Shown here one piece after another: positions 41,101 through 52,100 of a stretch of DNA of 57,123 bases. Source of the stretch: Gaeumannomyces sp. JS-464 (taxonomy: Eukaryota > Ascomycota > Sordariomycetes > Magnaporthales > Magnaporthaceae); NCBI GenBank assembly GCA_002197995.1, contig NGZR01000014.1, positions 1 through 57,123 of the forward strand, read 5' to 3'. The translations under genes and the position numbers were made by a program. The first letter of the stretch is position 1; the number at the start of each line of letters is the position of its first letter. The notes below the pieces were generated by a model that did not search any database, had not been told where the DNA came from, and was given only the letters and a program-made list of their open reading frames with translations.

Positions 41101-42114
41101 TGTAAGAAGTGTACCCGAGTCGTGTGGGTAAGTAAGTAGTCAAGAAGTGAAGGGTGTGTGAAGGGTGTAAGTCGTGTAAAAGTGTGTAGTGTGTGTAAAG
41201 AGTAAGTAAGTAAGTAGTAAGTAGTGTAGTGTAAAGTGAGTGTAGTAAGTAAAAAGTAGGGTGTGTAGTGTAGGGAGAAGTAGTAGTAGTACAGGTGTGT
41301 GGCGTGTAGCCAGACCGTGAGGGTGTGTAAGTAGAGTGTGTAGTCAAGTAGAGTAGAAGGCGCAAGCGTCGTAAAGTGTAAGTGTAAGTGTAGTGTAAGT
41401 GTAAGTAGTAGTAAAGTAGTACAGTAGTAGTAGTAAGTCGTCAAGAGAGTAGTGTGTACGTGGTAAGTAAAGTAGTGTGTAGCAGTGTAGTGTGTGTGTA
41501 AGTGTAGTAAGAAGTAGTGTAGTGTAGTAGTGTAAGTGTGTGGGTGGGTAAAGGTCGTAGTCGGTACCACAACGTACAAGTAGCGGTACGTAGGTAGGTA
41601 AACGAAAAAAAGTACAAGTGTACAGTAGAGTAGTAGTGTAGGGTAGCGTAGTGGGTGTAAGTAGTGTAAGGGTGTAAGTCGTGTAGTGTAGTGCGCGTGC
41701 GTAGTGTGCGTGTGTAGTAGTGTAGAGTAGTAGTAAGTGTGTCGTGTCGTGTGTGCAGGGTAAGTGTGTGGTGTAGTAAGTAGTAGTGTAGTAGTGTAAA
41801 GTACAGTAGTAAAGCGGTGACAGGGCGTGGGTAGGCGTAGTAAGTGTGAGGCGTACGCAGTAAAAAAGGGTAGGTGTGGTACCGTGTGTAGTGCGGTAGC
41901 CGGTAGCGTGGTAGCGTAGTAGCCGGTAGCGTGGTAGTAGGGTAGCCGGTAAGTCGGTAGCAGAAAAAAGTAGTGGTGTAGCGTAAGTGTAAAGTAGTCG
42001 TAAAGTGTAACGTAAGTAGAAGTAGTACGAAGTGTAAAAGGTGTAGTGTCGTAGCGTGTAGTGTGTGTAGGTACGTGTCGGTAGCAAGCGTCGTAAAGTA
42101 AGGTAAGGTGTGGT

Positions 42115-42160
42115 AGTGTGTGTGTACCGTGTAGTGGGTCAAAGTGGTCACGTAGTGGGG
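42115..42160 (+). CDS. cob: cob exon 4
   Basis: Only about 11 codons, VLPYGQMSLWG, ending within the Gly codon at CTATGGGG. Pass 2 (17258-17300) reads the start better as YVLPYG. The downstream endonuclease frame continues in phase from this exon. Confidence 0.88.
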
Positions 42161-43303
42161 TACAAAGTAGTGTAGTAGCCGTAGTGTCGTACAGTGTGTC
42201 ACACGTGTGTGTGCGTGGAGTAAGGTAAGTAGTACCAGAGTAAAAAAGTGTGTAGTGGCGTAGTGGTGTGTAGTGGGCGTGTGTAGTGGAGTGGAGAGTG
42301 GAGTAGTGTGTCGAGTAGTAGGGTGAACAAAACAAGTAGTAACAAAAAGTAAAACGTCGTGGCGTAGAAGGTACGTAGTGTAGAAGTGTCGTGTGGTGTG
42401 TGGTGTGGTAAGTAGTCGTAGTGGTGTAGAGAGTGTGTAACGTGTGTAGTGTAGAGGTAGTGTGTGTGGTAAGAACGTGTGTAGGAGGTAGGAAAAAGTA
42501 GAGTGTAGTGTCGTAGTGAGTGGCCAAAAGAGAACAAGGTCAGAGGTGTAGTAGTGTCAAAAAAAGAGTGTAGTGTGTACAGGTGTAGTAAGTACCGTCG
42601 TAAGTGTAAAAAAGTAGTGAACGTGTAGTAGTGTCGTGTAACGTAGCCAACGGTGCAAAACAAGTGTGTGTCGTCAAGGTGTAAGTGTAGTAGTACGTGG
42701 AAAAGTGTCGTAGTGTAGTGTCAGTGTGGGAGTGAAGTGTGTAAGTGTGTGTAAAGAACCGTGGTGGTGTGTGGTGTGCAAAAGTCGTGGTGCAAGAGTG
42801 TGTAGGTAAAAGTGTAGAGTAGTGTAGTGCCAAGTGTGAGTGTAGGTGGGTGTGTGTACAAGTGGCGGAGGGGTGTCGTGTGTGTGGGTGTGTGTAAAGC
42901 AACGTGGGTCGTCGTGTGTGTGTAGTCAACGTAAAACAGGTCAGGAAAGTGAGTAAGTGTGTAAGTCGTGTGTAAAAGCGTGCAGTCAGTGTACGTGAGT
43001 GTACAGGAGTCAGAGGTCGTAAGTAGAGTGTAGTGTAAGTCCAGACGTCGTAAAGGGGGTGTAGTCAAGTGTAAGCGTGTAGTCAGTCGTAGTGACCCCC
43101 GTGTGGTCAGTGTGAACAAGGTGTAGTGTGTTAGTGTGTGTGTGTCAGTCGTCCAGAGTCAGTCAGTCCCGTGTAGTAGTAGCGTAGTAAAGTGTGGAGT
43201 CAAGTAGTCGTGTAAGTGTGTGTAGTGTGTCGTACGTCGTGTAAAAAGAGGTAAACGGGTAGTAGGTGTCGTAGTCACAGCGTAAAGTGTGTAAGTAAAG
43301 TAA
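42161..43303 (+). CDS. LAGLIDADG homing endonuclease fused to cob exon 4
   Basis: The frame continues in phase from exon 4 through AYSTFHTFAGVSNTR, without its own start, so it is probably made as a cob-fusion precursor and then trimmed. The first motif is MFMGFMDGDGYFDIGE at 42255-42325; the half ends with LIFLTSQRAKQFF. The second motif is LVGFTMAEGSFGFK at 42835-42900. The C-terminus reads ITAKFNK, with TAA at 43300-43303. One lone TT without G (43131-43132) lies inside. Both halves carry the acidic residue of the motif, so it may be active. The antisense copies are at about 16060-17257 and 49000-50195. Confidence 0.87.
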
Positions 43304-43479
43304 AAGTACGTAGTGTAGACAGTAAAAAAGTGAAAGTGGTAGTGAAGTGTAGGTGGTCCCAAAGTGGTAGTAGGTGTGTAGTAGTGTGTAAAGTGTGTGT
43401 GTGTAGAGTGTAGTGTAAGTAGGGTGTGTAGTGTAGGTAAGGGAGGTAGTCAGGTACCGTACGTAAAGGTAAGCAGACG

Positions 43480-44312
43480 TGTAAAGTGGTACAGTAGTAA
43501 AGGTAGGTAGGCGTCCGCCGTACCCGCAGTAAGTAGTAGAGTAGTAGTGTAGTCGTCGTAAGTAGTGTGTGGGTGTCGTGTGTACGTGTGGAGAGGCGTC
43601 AAGCGTGAAAAAAAAAGTACCGTGGGTACAGGGTACGTAGAAGTGTACGTGTGTGTAGTCAAGAAGGGTGTGTGCAGTGGTAAAAGTAGTAGTGTGTGTA
43701 GTGTGTGTGTACAGTAAAAGTGGTGTGTCAGAGTGTGTAGGGTGTAGTGTGGTAAGTCCAAAAAGTACCGTGGTGTAGTAACGTACGTAGAGTGTGGGGT
43801 CGGTAAAGGGAAAAGTGTAGTAAAAAGTGGGTAAGAGTCGTCGTACGTGTGAACCGTACACCAGCGTGTGTAAGTGTGAAGTACACGAGTGTGTAGTGAG
43901 TAGTGAAAACCAAAGTGTAAACGGTGGTACCAGAAGTGGTAGTAGGGTAAAGTAGTGTGACGTCCGTGTGTAGCGTGTGTAGCCCGTGTGTGAAGTAAGG
44001 TGAAAAAGGAAGGTAAAGGTAGGGTAAAGGGTGTGTAAAGTAGTGTGTCAACCAAGTGTCGTGTGTGTAGTAGTAGTAAGTGAGTGTGGTGTGTAAGTGT
44101 GTGTAGGTGTAAAGCGTGTGTAAAGGAGTAAGTGTGTCAAGTCGTGTAAGGCGTGTCGTAGTGTCGAGTGTAGCAGGGTGCGTAAGGAGTCAAGTAGTGA
44201 CAGTGTGTAGTAGTCGTGACAAGAAGTCCAGTGGAAGAGTCGTAAGAAAAAGTAGGTAAAGTCCGTGTACAGTAAGTACCCGAAAGTGTAAACAGTAAAA
44301 GTAAGTGTGTAA
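43480..44312 (+). CDS. Single-chain LAGLIDADG endonuclease, second subfamily, in intron 4
   Basis: Resembles the I-SceI/LAGLIDADG_2 type rather than the type in the other introns. It has GSLLGEAQAEKK with GTGTRITFYQEGLH, then KMFSDLGYCNPKIP, TRLGRKGKI, KRVPEVYGKYLTPLAL and a second motif region LWIMEKGSKVGKGLKLST. It ends with KALKDNFNLKA, AKDQYDIY and EIKHKII, TAA at 44309-44312. The start is not fixed and may lie near 43440. Finding two endonucleases of different subfamilies in one intron suggests successive invasion. The antisense copies are at about 15110-15960 and 48040-48900. Confidence 0.8.
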
Positions 44313-44931
44313 AGTAGTAGTAAGTGTAGTAGTAGTAGGTGTAGTAGTAGGTAAAAGTAGTGAAGGTAAAGTGTGTGTACGTGGTGAAGTGTCAGTAGTA
44401 AGTAAAAAGAAGCGTGCGTAGTAGTAGCAAGTACGTGAGTGGTAAAGAGGGTCAACAAAGGTGTGGTGTGTAGCGTGTGTGTAGACCCGTGTGGGTGGAG
44501 GTAAACCAGTCGCGACAGACGTGGGTGTCAGTCGGGTGGGGTGGTCGTGAAAGTGAGTGCGTGTAAGTGGTACAGGTCGGAAGTCGTGTGTGTGTGTAAG
44601 TCAAGGTACGTCGTGGTACGTGTGAGTGTGAAAGTACAAGGCACGTAGTACGTAGTAGTGTAAAGTGTACGAGTGTAGTCGTGTGTAGTGTAAGAGTAAG
44701 GTAGTAGGTGGTACAGTAAGTGTGTACGTGTGAGTGTGTAAACACGTAAGAGGCGTAGGTAGCACGTGTCGTAGTACGTGTCGGTAGCGCACACCCGTCC
44801 GTGGGAAACCGTGTGCCGTGCCACGTCGTCCGTGTAGTGTGTCAGTAGTAAGCAGCGAAGCCGGTAAGTGTAGTGTACCACGTGGGGGTGGCGTAGCCGT
44901 GGAGTGTAGGGTAAAGTGTAAAGAGTGTGTG

Positions 44932-45010
44932 GCGTACAGGTGTAGTGTACGTAACCGTGTAGTAAGGTGCGTAGTGTCCAGTGAAGTAGGACAAGAGTAG
45001 TGTGGTGTGA
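44932..45010 (+). CDS. cob: cob exon 5
   Basis: Codes ATVITNLISAIPWIGQDIVE, the conserved PW(I)GQ stretch near the Qo site. Trp is TGA. Pass 2 at 14404-14475 and pass 4 at about 47341-47415 agree. The next residues of cob, (F)IWGGFSV, appear only after the double intron zone, at 2069 of pass 1. Confidence 0.92.
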
Positions 45011-45180
45011 GGTCAAAAACAAACCAGTGTGTGTGCGTAAGTAGTGTGTAGTGTGTGAGGTAGTGTGTGTGTAGTGTCGTAGTGTAGTGGTAGTGTGTGT
45101 AAGTGTACGTAGTGTGTACGTGCGTGCGTGTGTGGTAGCGAGTCGTGTAAAGTGTGTAGTGTACGTGTGTGTACACGAAG

Positions 45181-46135
45181 GTGGTAGTCAGACAGGTGAA
45201 GCGTGTCGTGTGTACCGTACAAGTAGGGTGGTGTAGTGTCAGAAAAACGCGTGTGTAAAAAAAGGAAAGTAAAACGTGTGTAAGAGTGTAGAGTAAAAAA
45301 GAAGTAGTAGTGTAAGAGTGTCCGTGTCAGTCGTGTGTGTGTGTAGCGTGTGTGTGTAGGTGTGGAGTGTAAGTAGAGTGGAGACGGGGTAGTAGTGTCA
45401 AAGTAACGTAGAACAGTCGTAAAGGGGTAGTAGTAACGTAGTGAAAGTGTGGTGTAGTAGTCGTGTGTACAGTCGTAGAAGAGTCGTGTGTCGTACCGTG
45501 TAGAAGTAGTAGTGTCAAGTCGTGGTGTGTGTAAGAGTGTAGGGTAGTAAGTAAAGTAGTAGTAGTAAAGAGTCGTAAGAAGGTCCAACGTGTGGTAAAG
45601 TGTAGGTAAGTGTAAGTAAAACGTGACCGTACAAGAAGGTAGTGTAGTGTGTCCAGTGTACGTGTCGTGGTAGTAAGTAAAAGTCGTGTGTGTGTGTGTG
45701 TAACGTGACACCAGAGGTAAAGTCAAGTGTGTAACGTGTAGCGTAGTGTAGTAGTAGTGTAAAGAAGTGAGTAGTGTAAAGTGTGGTAGTGAGTGAAAGT
45801 GTGGTAGAGTAAAGCGTAACAGTACGTGTGAAGGTCGTGTGTGAAAGTGCCGTAAAAAGTCCAGTGTGGAGTGTAGTACAGTGTAGTGTACCAGTGTGTG
45901 TGTGTAAAAAGTGTGAAGTGTGGTAGGAGTGTGTACAGTGCGTCAGAGGGGTGTGTGTCGTGTGTAGTGTAAAACAAGTAAGTGACGGGTGTGTGTGTCA
46001 AGTGTAAAGCAAAGGAGTACAGTGTCGTAAGTCGTAGTGTGTGAAGCGTGTGTGTAAAGTGTAAGTAGTGTGAGTACAAAGTAGAAAAAGTAGGGTGGTA
46101 ACAGGGTGGGTAGGTGTAGTAAGTGTAGTCAGTGG
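45181..46135 (+). CDS. LAGLIDADG endonuclease 1 of intron 5, sense copy cut by turn 3
   Basis: Sense reading of the ORF at 13078-14240. The first motif is at 45355-45400 and the second at 45908-45960. The text breaks in TGGSYNH near 46125 where the read reverses; the lost end is present in pass 2. The cut is a read artefact, not a gene truncation. The gap 45011-45180 before it is AT-rich intron sequence with no gene seen. Confidence 0.85.
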
Positions 46136-46149
46136 TAGTGTGTGTAGTA

Positions 46150-46190
46150 GTGTGTGTGTAGTGTAAGGGTGTGTCGTGACGAAAGAAAGT
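46150..46190. other. Turn 3: strand switch without adapter
   Basis: The sense frame of an endonuclease ORF runs to about 46135, passes through some 30 garbled collapsed bases, then continues as the reverse complement of the same ORF. No adapter-like sequence is visible, and the turn is in the middle of the insert. This looks like polymerase switching to the displaced strand or a fold-back chimera. The exact junction is blurred by errors. Confidence 0.8.
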
Positions 46191-47190
46191 CAACGTCGTG
46201 TGGTAGTAGTCAGAGTGTGTAGAACGTAACACCAAAGTGAGTGTAGTAACGTACCACCGTGGTGTACACCGTAGTGTGTGTGTCGTAGTGTGTGGTAGTC
46301 AAAGTAGTGTAAGTGTGTAAAAGCGTGTCAAAGTAGAGTGTAGAAGTGGTAGTCCGTGTGTGCGTGTGTAAGTGTGAAAACAACCGGTCAGTGTAGTGTG
46401 GTGTGTGTGTAAGTAAAGAAAGAACCCGTCGTGAGCAGTGGTAAAGTCCGTACAAGTGTCAAGTGTGTGTGTAAAAAAGTGGGTAAGTAAGTGGTAGTAA
46501 GTCCAAGTGGAGTGTGTGTGTAGGCAGTGTGTCAAAGACGTGTCAAGGTAGTGGTGTAGCGTGTGTAGTCGTACAAGTGTGTCAGTCAGTACAAGTGTGT
46601 GTAGTCAGTGTCGTGTGTAAGTAGTAGTACAGTAGCGTGTAAAGTGTGAGTGTGTACGTCGTGGGTGGTCAGGTGTAAAAAAAGAGTGTGTGTGTGTAGT
46701 ACAGAAGGTAAGTGGAAAGTAAGTACGTGTCGTGTGGTAGGGTCAGGTGTGTGTAGTGTAAGTGTACGTAAGTGTGTACAAGGTGTGGACGTGTCGTGTA
46801 GAGTCGTGTGTAGTAGTAGTAGTGTGTAGTGTAGTACCGTAAGTCGTGTAAAACAGAGTGTGAAGTAGTAGTGTCGTAAGGGTAGAAAGAGTCGTGTCGT
46901 AGAGTGGTAAAGAGTAGTAACCAAGTGTGTCAGTGTAGTACCCGTGTGTAGAGTGGTGTCGTAGGTGTAGTGTGTGAAGTAGTACCCGGTCGTCCAGTCG
47001 TAGTGTAAGTCCAACGTAAAAAAGCGTAAAAAGAGTGAAGGAAGTCGTGTAAGTAGTAGTGTCGTGTGTGTGTGTAGTCGTAAGTCGTGTAAAGGTGTGT
47101 GTAGTGTCCGTGTGTGTGTGTAAAGCGGTGTGTGTCGTGAAGTAACACCGTAGTGTGGTAGGGTAAAGAAGCGTGTCACGTGGTCGTGAG
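46190..47190 (-). CDS. Intron 5 endonuclease 1, partial antisense copy (pass 4)
   Basis: Third reading of the ORF at 13078-14240, lacking its C-terminus because the read turned inside the gene. Confidence 0.78.
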
Positions 47191-47340
47191 TACACGTGTC
47201 GGTGGTAAAAGGTAAGTAAAGTGTGTAAGAGTCGCGTACAAAGCAGCAGGTAAAGTAGGTAAGTGTAAAAGTACAGTAAGTAGAAGTAAAAAGTACGTCA
47301 AAGTAAAGTAGTGTAGCAAAAGTGGGTGTGTGGTGTGTGT

Positions 47341-47415
47341 GACGTCAACAAGTAGTCGTGTGGTCCGTAGTGTCAGTGGAAGTAGCACGTGTAGTAAGGG
47401 TGTAGGTAAGTAACG
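47341..47415 (-). CDS. cob: cob exon 5, pass 4 copy
   Basis: Third reading of ATVITNLISAIPWIGQDIVE; agrees with 44932-45010. Confidence 0.88.
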
Positions 47416-48039
47416 TGGTAGCCAAAGTCGTGTGTAAGTGTGTACCGTAAGTCCAGGCGTAGCCACCCCAGGTGGGTAAGTAAGTGTACGGCGTGTCGCG
47501 TGCGTGTAGTAGTGAAAGTAAGGAGAGGTGGCAGGCAAGGGTGTGTCCCAGGAGGGGTGGTGCGCGTACGAAGGTAGTACGAAGGTGCGTACGTAGCCGT
47601 CGTGTAGGTGGTGTGTAAAGTCAAGGTAAAGTGTAGTGGTACACGTAGTACGTGTAGTCGTGTAAGTAAAGAGTAAGTCGGTAGTGTGTAAGTAGTAGGT
47701 AGTAGGTGCCGTGTGGTAGTGTGTCAAGTCAAGGTACAGAGGTACGTGTGAGTGTAAAAAAGAGTGTCCGACGTGGTACAGTGTAAGCAGTCAGTGTGTC
47801 AGACACCCACCGAGTGAACCAGGTCGTGGTCGCGAGTGGTGTGTACGTCCACCAAGGGGTCGTAAAAGCGTAAACAAACGTGTGTGGTGTGACCGTCGTG
47901 TGTACAGTCAGGTAGTGTGCGTAGTAGTAGCAGCGTGTCGTGTGTGTGTAGTGTAGTAGTGAAGTGTCACAGGTAAAAGTGTGTACGTGTCAGTAGTGTG
48001 TACGTAGTAGTAACGTAGTAGTAGTAAGTGTAGTAGTAG

Positions 48040-48900
48040 TGTGTAAAGTGTAGTGTGTGTAGTGGTGTGTAAGTGTCGGGGTAGTGTAGTGGTAAGGAGT
48101 GTACGTAGTGTGTGTGTCGTGTAGAGTCGTGTCCAGTGGAGTGTCGTGTGGTCAGAGTAGTAAAGTGGTCAGTAGTGTGAGTCCGTGTAGCACCGTGCGT
48201 AAGTCGAAGTAGAAGCCGTGTAAGAGTGTGAAAGTGTAGTCCGTGTGTAAAGCGTGTGTAACGTAAAAGTGTAAACAAGTCAGTGTAGTAGTAGTAAAAG
48301 AAGTGGGTGTGAAAGTAGTGTGTAAACCGTGTGTACCGTACGTGTGTACGTGTCCGTGTGTGTCACGTGTAGTGTCAAAGGGCGTAAGCGTAAAGGAGGT
48401 CAAAGTAGTGTGTACCGTAGTACAGTGTCGTGGGTACACGGTGTGTAAGTGTGGGTGTGTGTCAGTAGTCAGTAAAGTCGGTGGTAGTCAAGTGTAAAGC
48501 GTGGGTGGTAGGGTGTCAAGGTAGAGAAGTCGTGTACCAGTGTGTGTGTAGTAAGTGTGTGTCCCGTGTGTACGACCCAAGTCGTAGGTAGGTGTAGTAA
48601 CAGGGTAGTGTGTGTGTGGAGTGTACAAGTAACCGTAAAGTCGTGAAAACAGTGTGTAGTGGTAAAAAGTAAAAGTAGTAGTGTGTACAGTGCAAACCGT
48701 GTCGTGTGAGTAAAAAGGTAAGTGTCGTAGGTACCGTGGTACCAGGGTAGTGTGTGTGTGTGTGTCAGCGTGTGAGCCGTCGTCCAAGGTAAAGAACCAA
48801 AGTAGTGTAGAGAGTAAGTAGTAGTCGTAGTAGTGTAGTGCGGGGTAGGCGGAGCCGTACGTACGTGTGTAGTAGTGGTACAGTGTGTAAGGTCGTGCGT
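48040..48900 (-). CDS. Intron 4 second LAGLIDADG ORF, pass 4 copy
   Basis: Third reading of 43480-44312; GSLLGEAQAE is near 48762-48800. Confidence 0.72.
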
Positions 48901-48999
48901 GTACGTGTGTAGGTAGGGTACGTGAGTACGTCCCGTGTACGTAAGTAAACCCGTAGTGTAAGTAAGTCGTAAAAAAGTGTGTAAAGTAGTAAACGTAGT

Positions 49000-50195
49000 A
49001 CAGTGTGTGGGACACGTAAGTGTCAGTACAGTGTGTCAGTGTGTGTGTGTAGTGGTCGTAAGTAGGTAGTGTGTAGTGTGTAGTGTAAAGTGTGTAGCGT
49101 GGTGAGTAGAACGTAGTACCGGTGTGTACGTCGTGTGTGTGTAAGAGGTAGAAAGTAAAAGTGTAAGAGTAGTGTGAGTCCAAGTGTGTAGCGTAGTAGT
49201 AAGGGAGTGAGTGAGTCGTGGAGAGTGAAAAAAGTAAAAGTAACGTGTGGTGTCAAGTGACAAGGGGGGTCAGTAGAGTGAGTAAGCGTAAGTGTGAGTA
49301 ACCCCCGTGTGTAGAGGTCGTGGAGTGTAAGTAAGTCGTAGTGTAGACGTCGTGAGTCCGTGGTAAGTCAGGTAAGTGAGTGCAGCGTGTGTGTAAAAGA
49401 GTGTAACAGTGTAGTCAGTGTCCGTGACGTGTGTGTGTAGGTGTGAGTAAAAAGCAGAACCAGGTGTGTGTGTGTAAACCAAAAGAACCCGTCCGCCAGT
49501 GTGGTAAAACCCACGTAAGTCAAGTGGCAGTAAGTAAGTCGTAAGTGTGTGTACGTAAAGTCGTGTGCACAGAGTGTGTGTGCAACAAACACAGGGTGTC
49601 GTGTAAAAGTGTAAAGTGTCAGTCCCAAGTGAAGTAAGTAGAAGTGTGTGTCCAGGTAGTAGTAAGTGTAACGTGTGAAAAGTGTGGTGTGTGCACGGTG
49701 TGGCGTAGGTGTAAGAAGTAGTGGTGTCAGTGTGTGTGTGTAAGTGTAGAGGGTAGTGTAGTAACGTGGTAAAGTAAAGTCGTGTGTGTGTGTGAAAAGT
49801 AGTACGTCGTGACGTGTGGTGTCGTCGTGTGTGTGGCCAGTCAGTAGAAGTAAGTCGTAGTGTGTGTGTCCGTACGTCCGTAAAGGTGTCGTGTACAAAA
49901 GTACGTCGTAAGTAAAGGTGTAAAGTCGTCGTAACAGTAGAGTAGTGTACAAGCGTAAACGAAGTGTCGTAAGTAGGTACGTGTCGTAGCCAGAGGTGTG
50001 TAGTGTGTGTGGTGTAGTAGTGTGGTGTGTGTGTGGTGTCACCGTAGTAGTCGAAAGTAGTCCAGTCGTCCAGTCCAGTAAAGCCCAGTAAACAGTAGCC
50101 AGTAAAGTGTGTGTGTAGTCGTGGGTAGTAGTGTACGTGTAAGTCCAGCAAAAGGTGGTGAAAGTGGTAGAAGTAGGCGTAGTAAGTAGTGTGTG
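49000..50195 (-). CDS. Intron 4 first LAGLIDADG ORF, pass 4 copy
   Basis: Third reading of 42161-43303; GFMDGDGYF is near 50040-50090, next to exon 4. Confidence 0.78.
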
Positions 50196-50238
50196 GTACC
50201 CCAGTAGGTGACAGTGTGTGACCAGTAAGGGTAAAACA
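50196..50238 (-). CDS. cob: cob exon 4, pass 4 copy
   Basis: Third reading of VLPYGQMSLWG. Confidence 0.85.
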
Positions 50239-51199
50239 GTACAAACGTGTACGTAGTGTGTAGAGCGTGTGCGTACGAAGGTACGTAAAAGTAAGCGTAG
50301 AAGTAACGTGTGTGTAAGTGTCGGTAGTAGTGTCGTAGTGTAGGTGTAAGTGTGTAGAGTAGTGTGTAAGTGTAGCGTAACAGTGTGTGTGTGTCGTGCG
50401 TACGAGTGTACGGCGTACCGTAGTACAGCGTACGGCGTAGTAGCGTACAGCGTACGGCGTACGCAGTAAAGGGTACAACGTACCGTGTGTGTGTGTAGTG
50501 CGGTAGCCGTCAAGTGTAGTAGCCGTACCAGCCCGTGGTCACGCGTGTGTAGTAGTGGTAGTGTGTAGTAAGTAGTAAGTAGTAGTGTAGTAACAAAGTG
50601 TACCGTGCAAGAAGAAAGTGTAGTAGTAGTCGTAAGTAGTAAAGCAAGTAGCAGCGCAGTAAGTAAGAGAGTGTAACCGTGTAAGTAGTGTAACCAGTAG
50701 CGTACCGTAAGTAGTAGTCGTAGTGGTAAGTGTGGTAGTGTGTGTGTGTCGGTGTGTACGTACGTAGGTACGCGTAGTGTGGTAGGTGTGGTGGGTACGA
50801 GTAGACGTGTGTACCACCAAAGTGTAAGTAGTAGTAGTAGTGTCGTGTAGTAAGTGTAAAAAGTAAGTGCGTAAAGTAGTGTGTAGTGTACAGGTAAAGT
50901 AGTGTAGTCGTGTGAGAGTGTAGTAGTAGTAGTGTAGTAGTGTGTAGTAGTAGTGTAAGTGTAAGTGTAAGTGTAAGTAGAGCGTGTGCGCCGTGTCGTA
51001 GTCAGTGTGAGTAAAGTCGTAGTGTAAACCGTCAGGGTCGTGGCGTAAGCCAAACGTGGTAGTAGTAGTAGTGTCGTCCCGTAAGTAAACCGTAGTGTGT
51101 GTGTAGTGTAGTAAGTCAGTGTGTAAGTAGTGTAGTAGTGTAGTGTAGTGTAGTCGTGTGTAAAAGTAAAGTGTGTAAGAGTGTAACCGTGTCAAACCG

Positions 51200-52100
51200 T
51201 GTCAGTGTCGTGTGAGTAGTGTAGTGTACCCAAGAGTCGGGGTAAGTGTCGTGTAAAAGTGTAGAAGTGTAGGGAGTAGTCGTACAGTAGTGTCCCCAGT
51301 GTGTAGTAGTGTGTGTGTAAGTGTGCGTAGACGTGTCAGTGGTGTGAAGTAACAACGTAGTAAGGTAAGTGTGAGGGAGTCAGAAAGTAAGTAGTAACGT
51401 AACGTGTGTAGTGTGTGTCAGCGTACACCCGTGTAGCAGTAAAAAGTCGTAGTGTGTGTCAGTGTCAAAAAAAAAGTCAAAGTGTCAGTGTAGTAGTGTG
51501 TAGTAGTAAAGAGTGTGTCAGTAGAGTGGTGGTGGTAGTAGTAGTACGTCCGTCGTAGTGTAGCGTGAAGTGTAGTGTGTGTGAGAGTAAGTAGTGGTAG
51601 TGTGAGTGTGTACCGTGAGTCGTAAGTGTGAAGTAGTGTGTAACCCGTAGTCCGTGTGTCGTAAGTAGTACGTCACGTGTGTGTGGTGTGTGGTCCGTGT
51701 CGTGTAAAGGGGTAGTACAGTGTGGTGTGTAAGGTGTCACGTGTAAGTCCGGTAGGTGTAGTAGTAAGTGTCGTGTCGTGTCCCGTGTCACAGTAAAAGT
51801 AGTAGTGTGTAGTGTAGCAGTGTAGTGTACGTAGGTAGGTAGGTAAGTGTAAAGTCCCAGTCCAAAGTAAGTCAGTACAAGGTGGTGTGTCAGTAGTGTA
51901 GAAGGCGAGTAAAGTCAAAAGTGTGTAAGTCGTGTACAGTCAGTGTGTAGTGTGGTCAGTAGTGTGTAAAGTGTACGTAGCGTAAGTGTGTGTGGAGTCA
52001 GTGTAAAGTGTAGGAGTCCACAGTCGTAGTAAGTAGTGTAGTAAGCAAGTAAAGTAGGTGTGTAAGTAGTAAGTGTCAAGTCCGTCCGTGTCGTACGTGA
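51200..52100 (-). CDS. Unknown intron 3 ORF, pass 4 copy
   Basis: Third reading of 40200-41100, limits inferred from alignment with pass 2. Confidence 0.4.

Larger units (their letters stand above)
36578..42114 (+). ncRNA. cob intron 3 zone, about 5.5 kb raw, composite
   Basis: Lies between GFLGY and VLPYG. It holds a GIY-YIG ORF (36850-37870), a core-like segment at 38170-38255 (CGACAGACTGGTTCA, then TTAATGCACAGTC), a piece with GMGNRGSK and VKEQRVDG near 38735-38825, a GC-rich tandem array at 39357-39459 and an unknown ORF at 40200-41100. From 39480 to 40200 I see only very AT-rich sequence. From 41100 to 42114 there is AT-rich DNA with a GTAGCCGTAGC repeat cluster at 41880-41955. No exon was found inside, so it may be a single large intron or nested or tandem introns. 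Confidence 0.65.
42161..44931 (+). ncRNA. cob intron 4, group I, with two LAGLIDADG ORFs
   Basis: Lies between SLWG and ATVITNL. Core-like text at 44505-44590 (CGACAGACTGGTTCA, TGCTTAATGTACAGTCGG) closely resembles that at 38170-38255 in intron 3, so the two introns are related. The first ORF is fused to exon 4; a second one of a different LAGLIDADG subfamily follows. At 44600-44931 I see no gene, only a TCAAGTACT/GTACTTGA hairpin and GC-rich repeat pieces. Confidence 0.75.
29687..46150 (+). other. Pass 3: partial sense traverse, trnR to cob intron 5
   Basis: Reverse complement of pass 2 from 29625 down to about 13200 after collapsing. It reads the 5' three quarters of cob on the plus strand. 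It stops about 6.8 kb raw short of the atp6-side adapter, where the read switches strand again. Confidence 0.95.
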
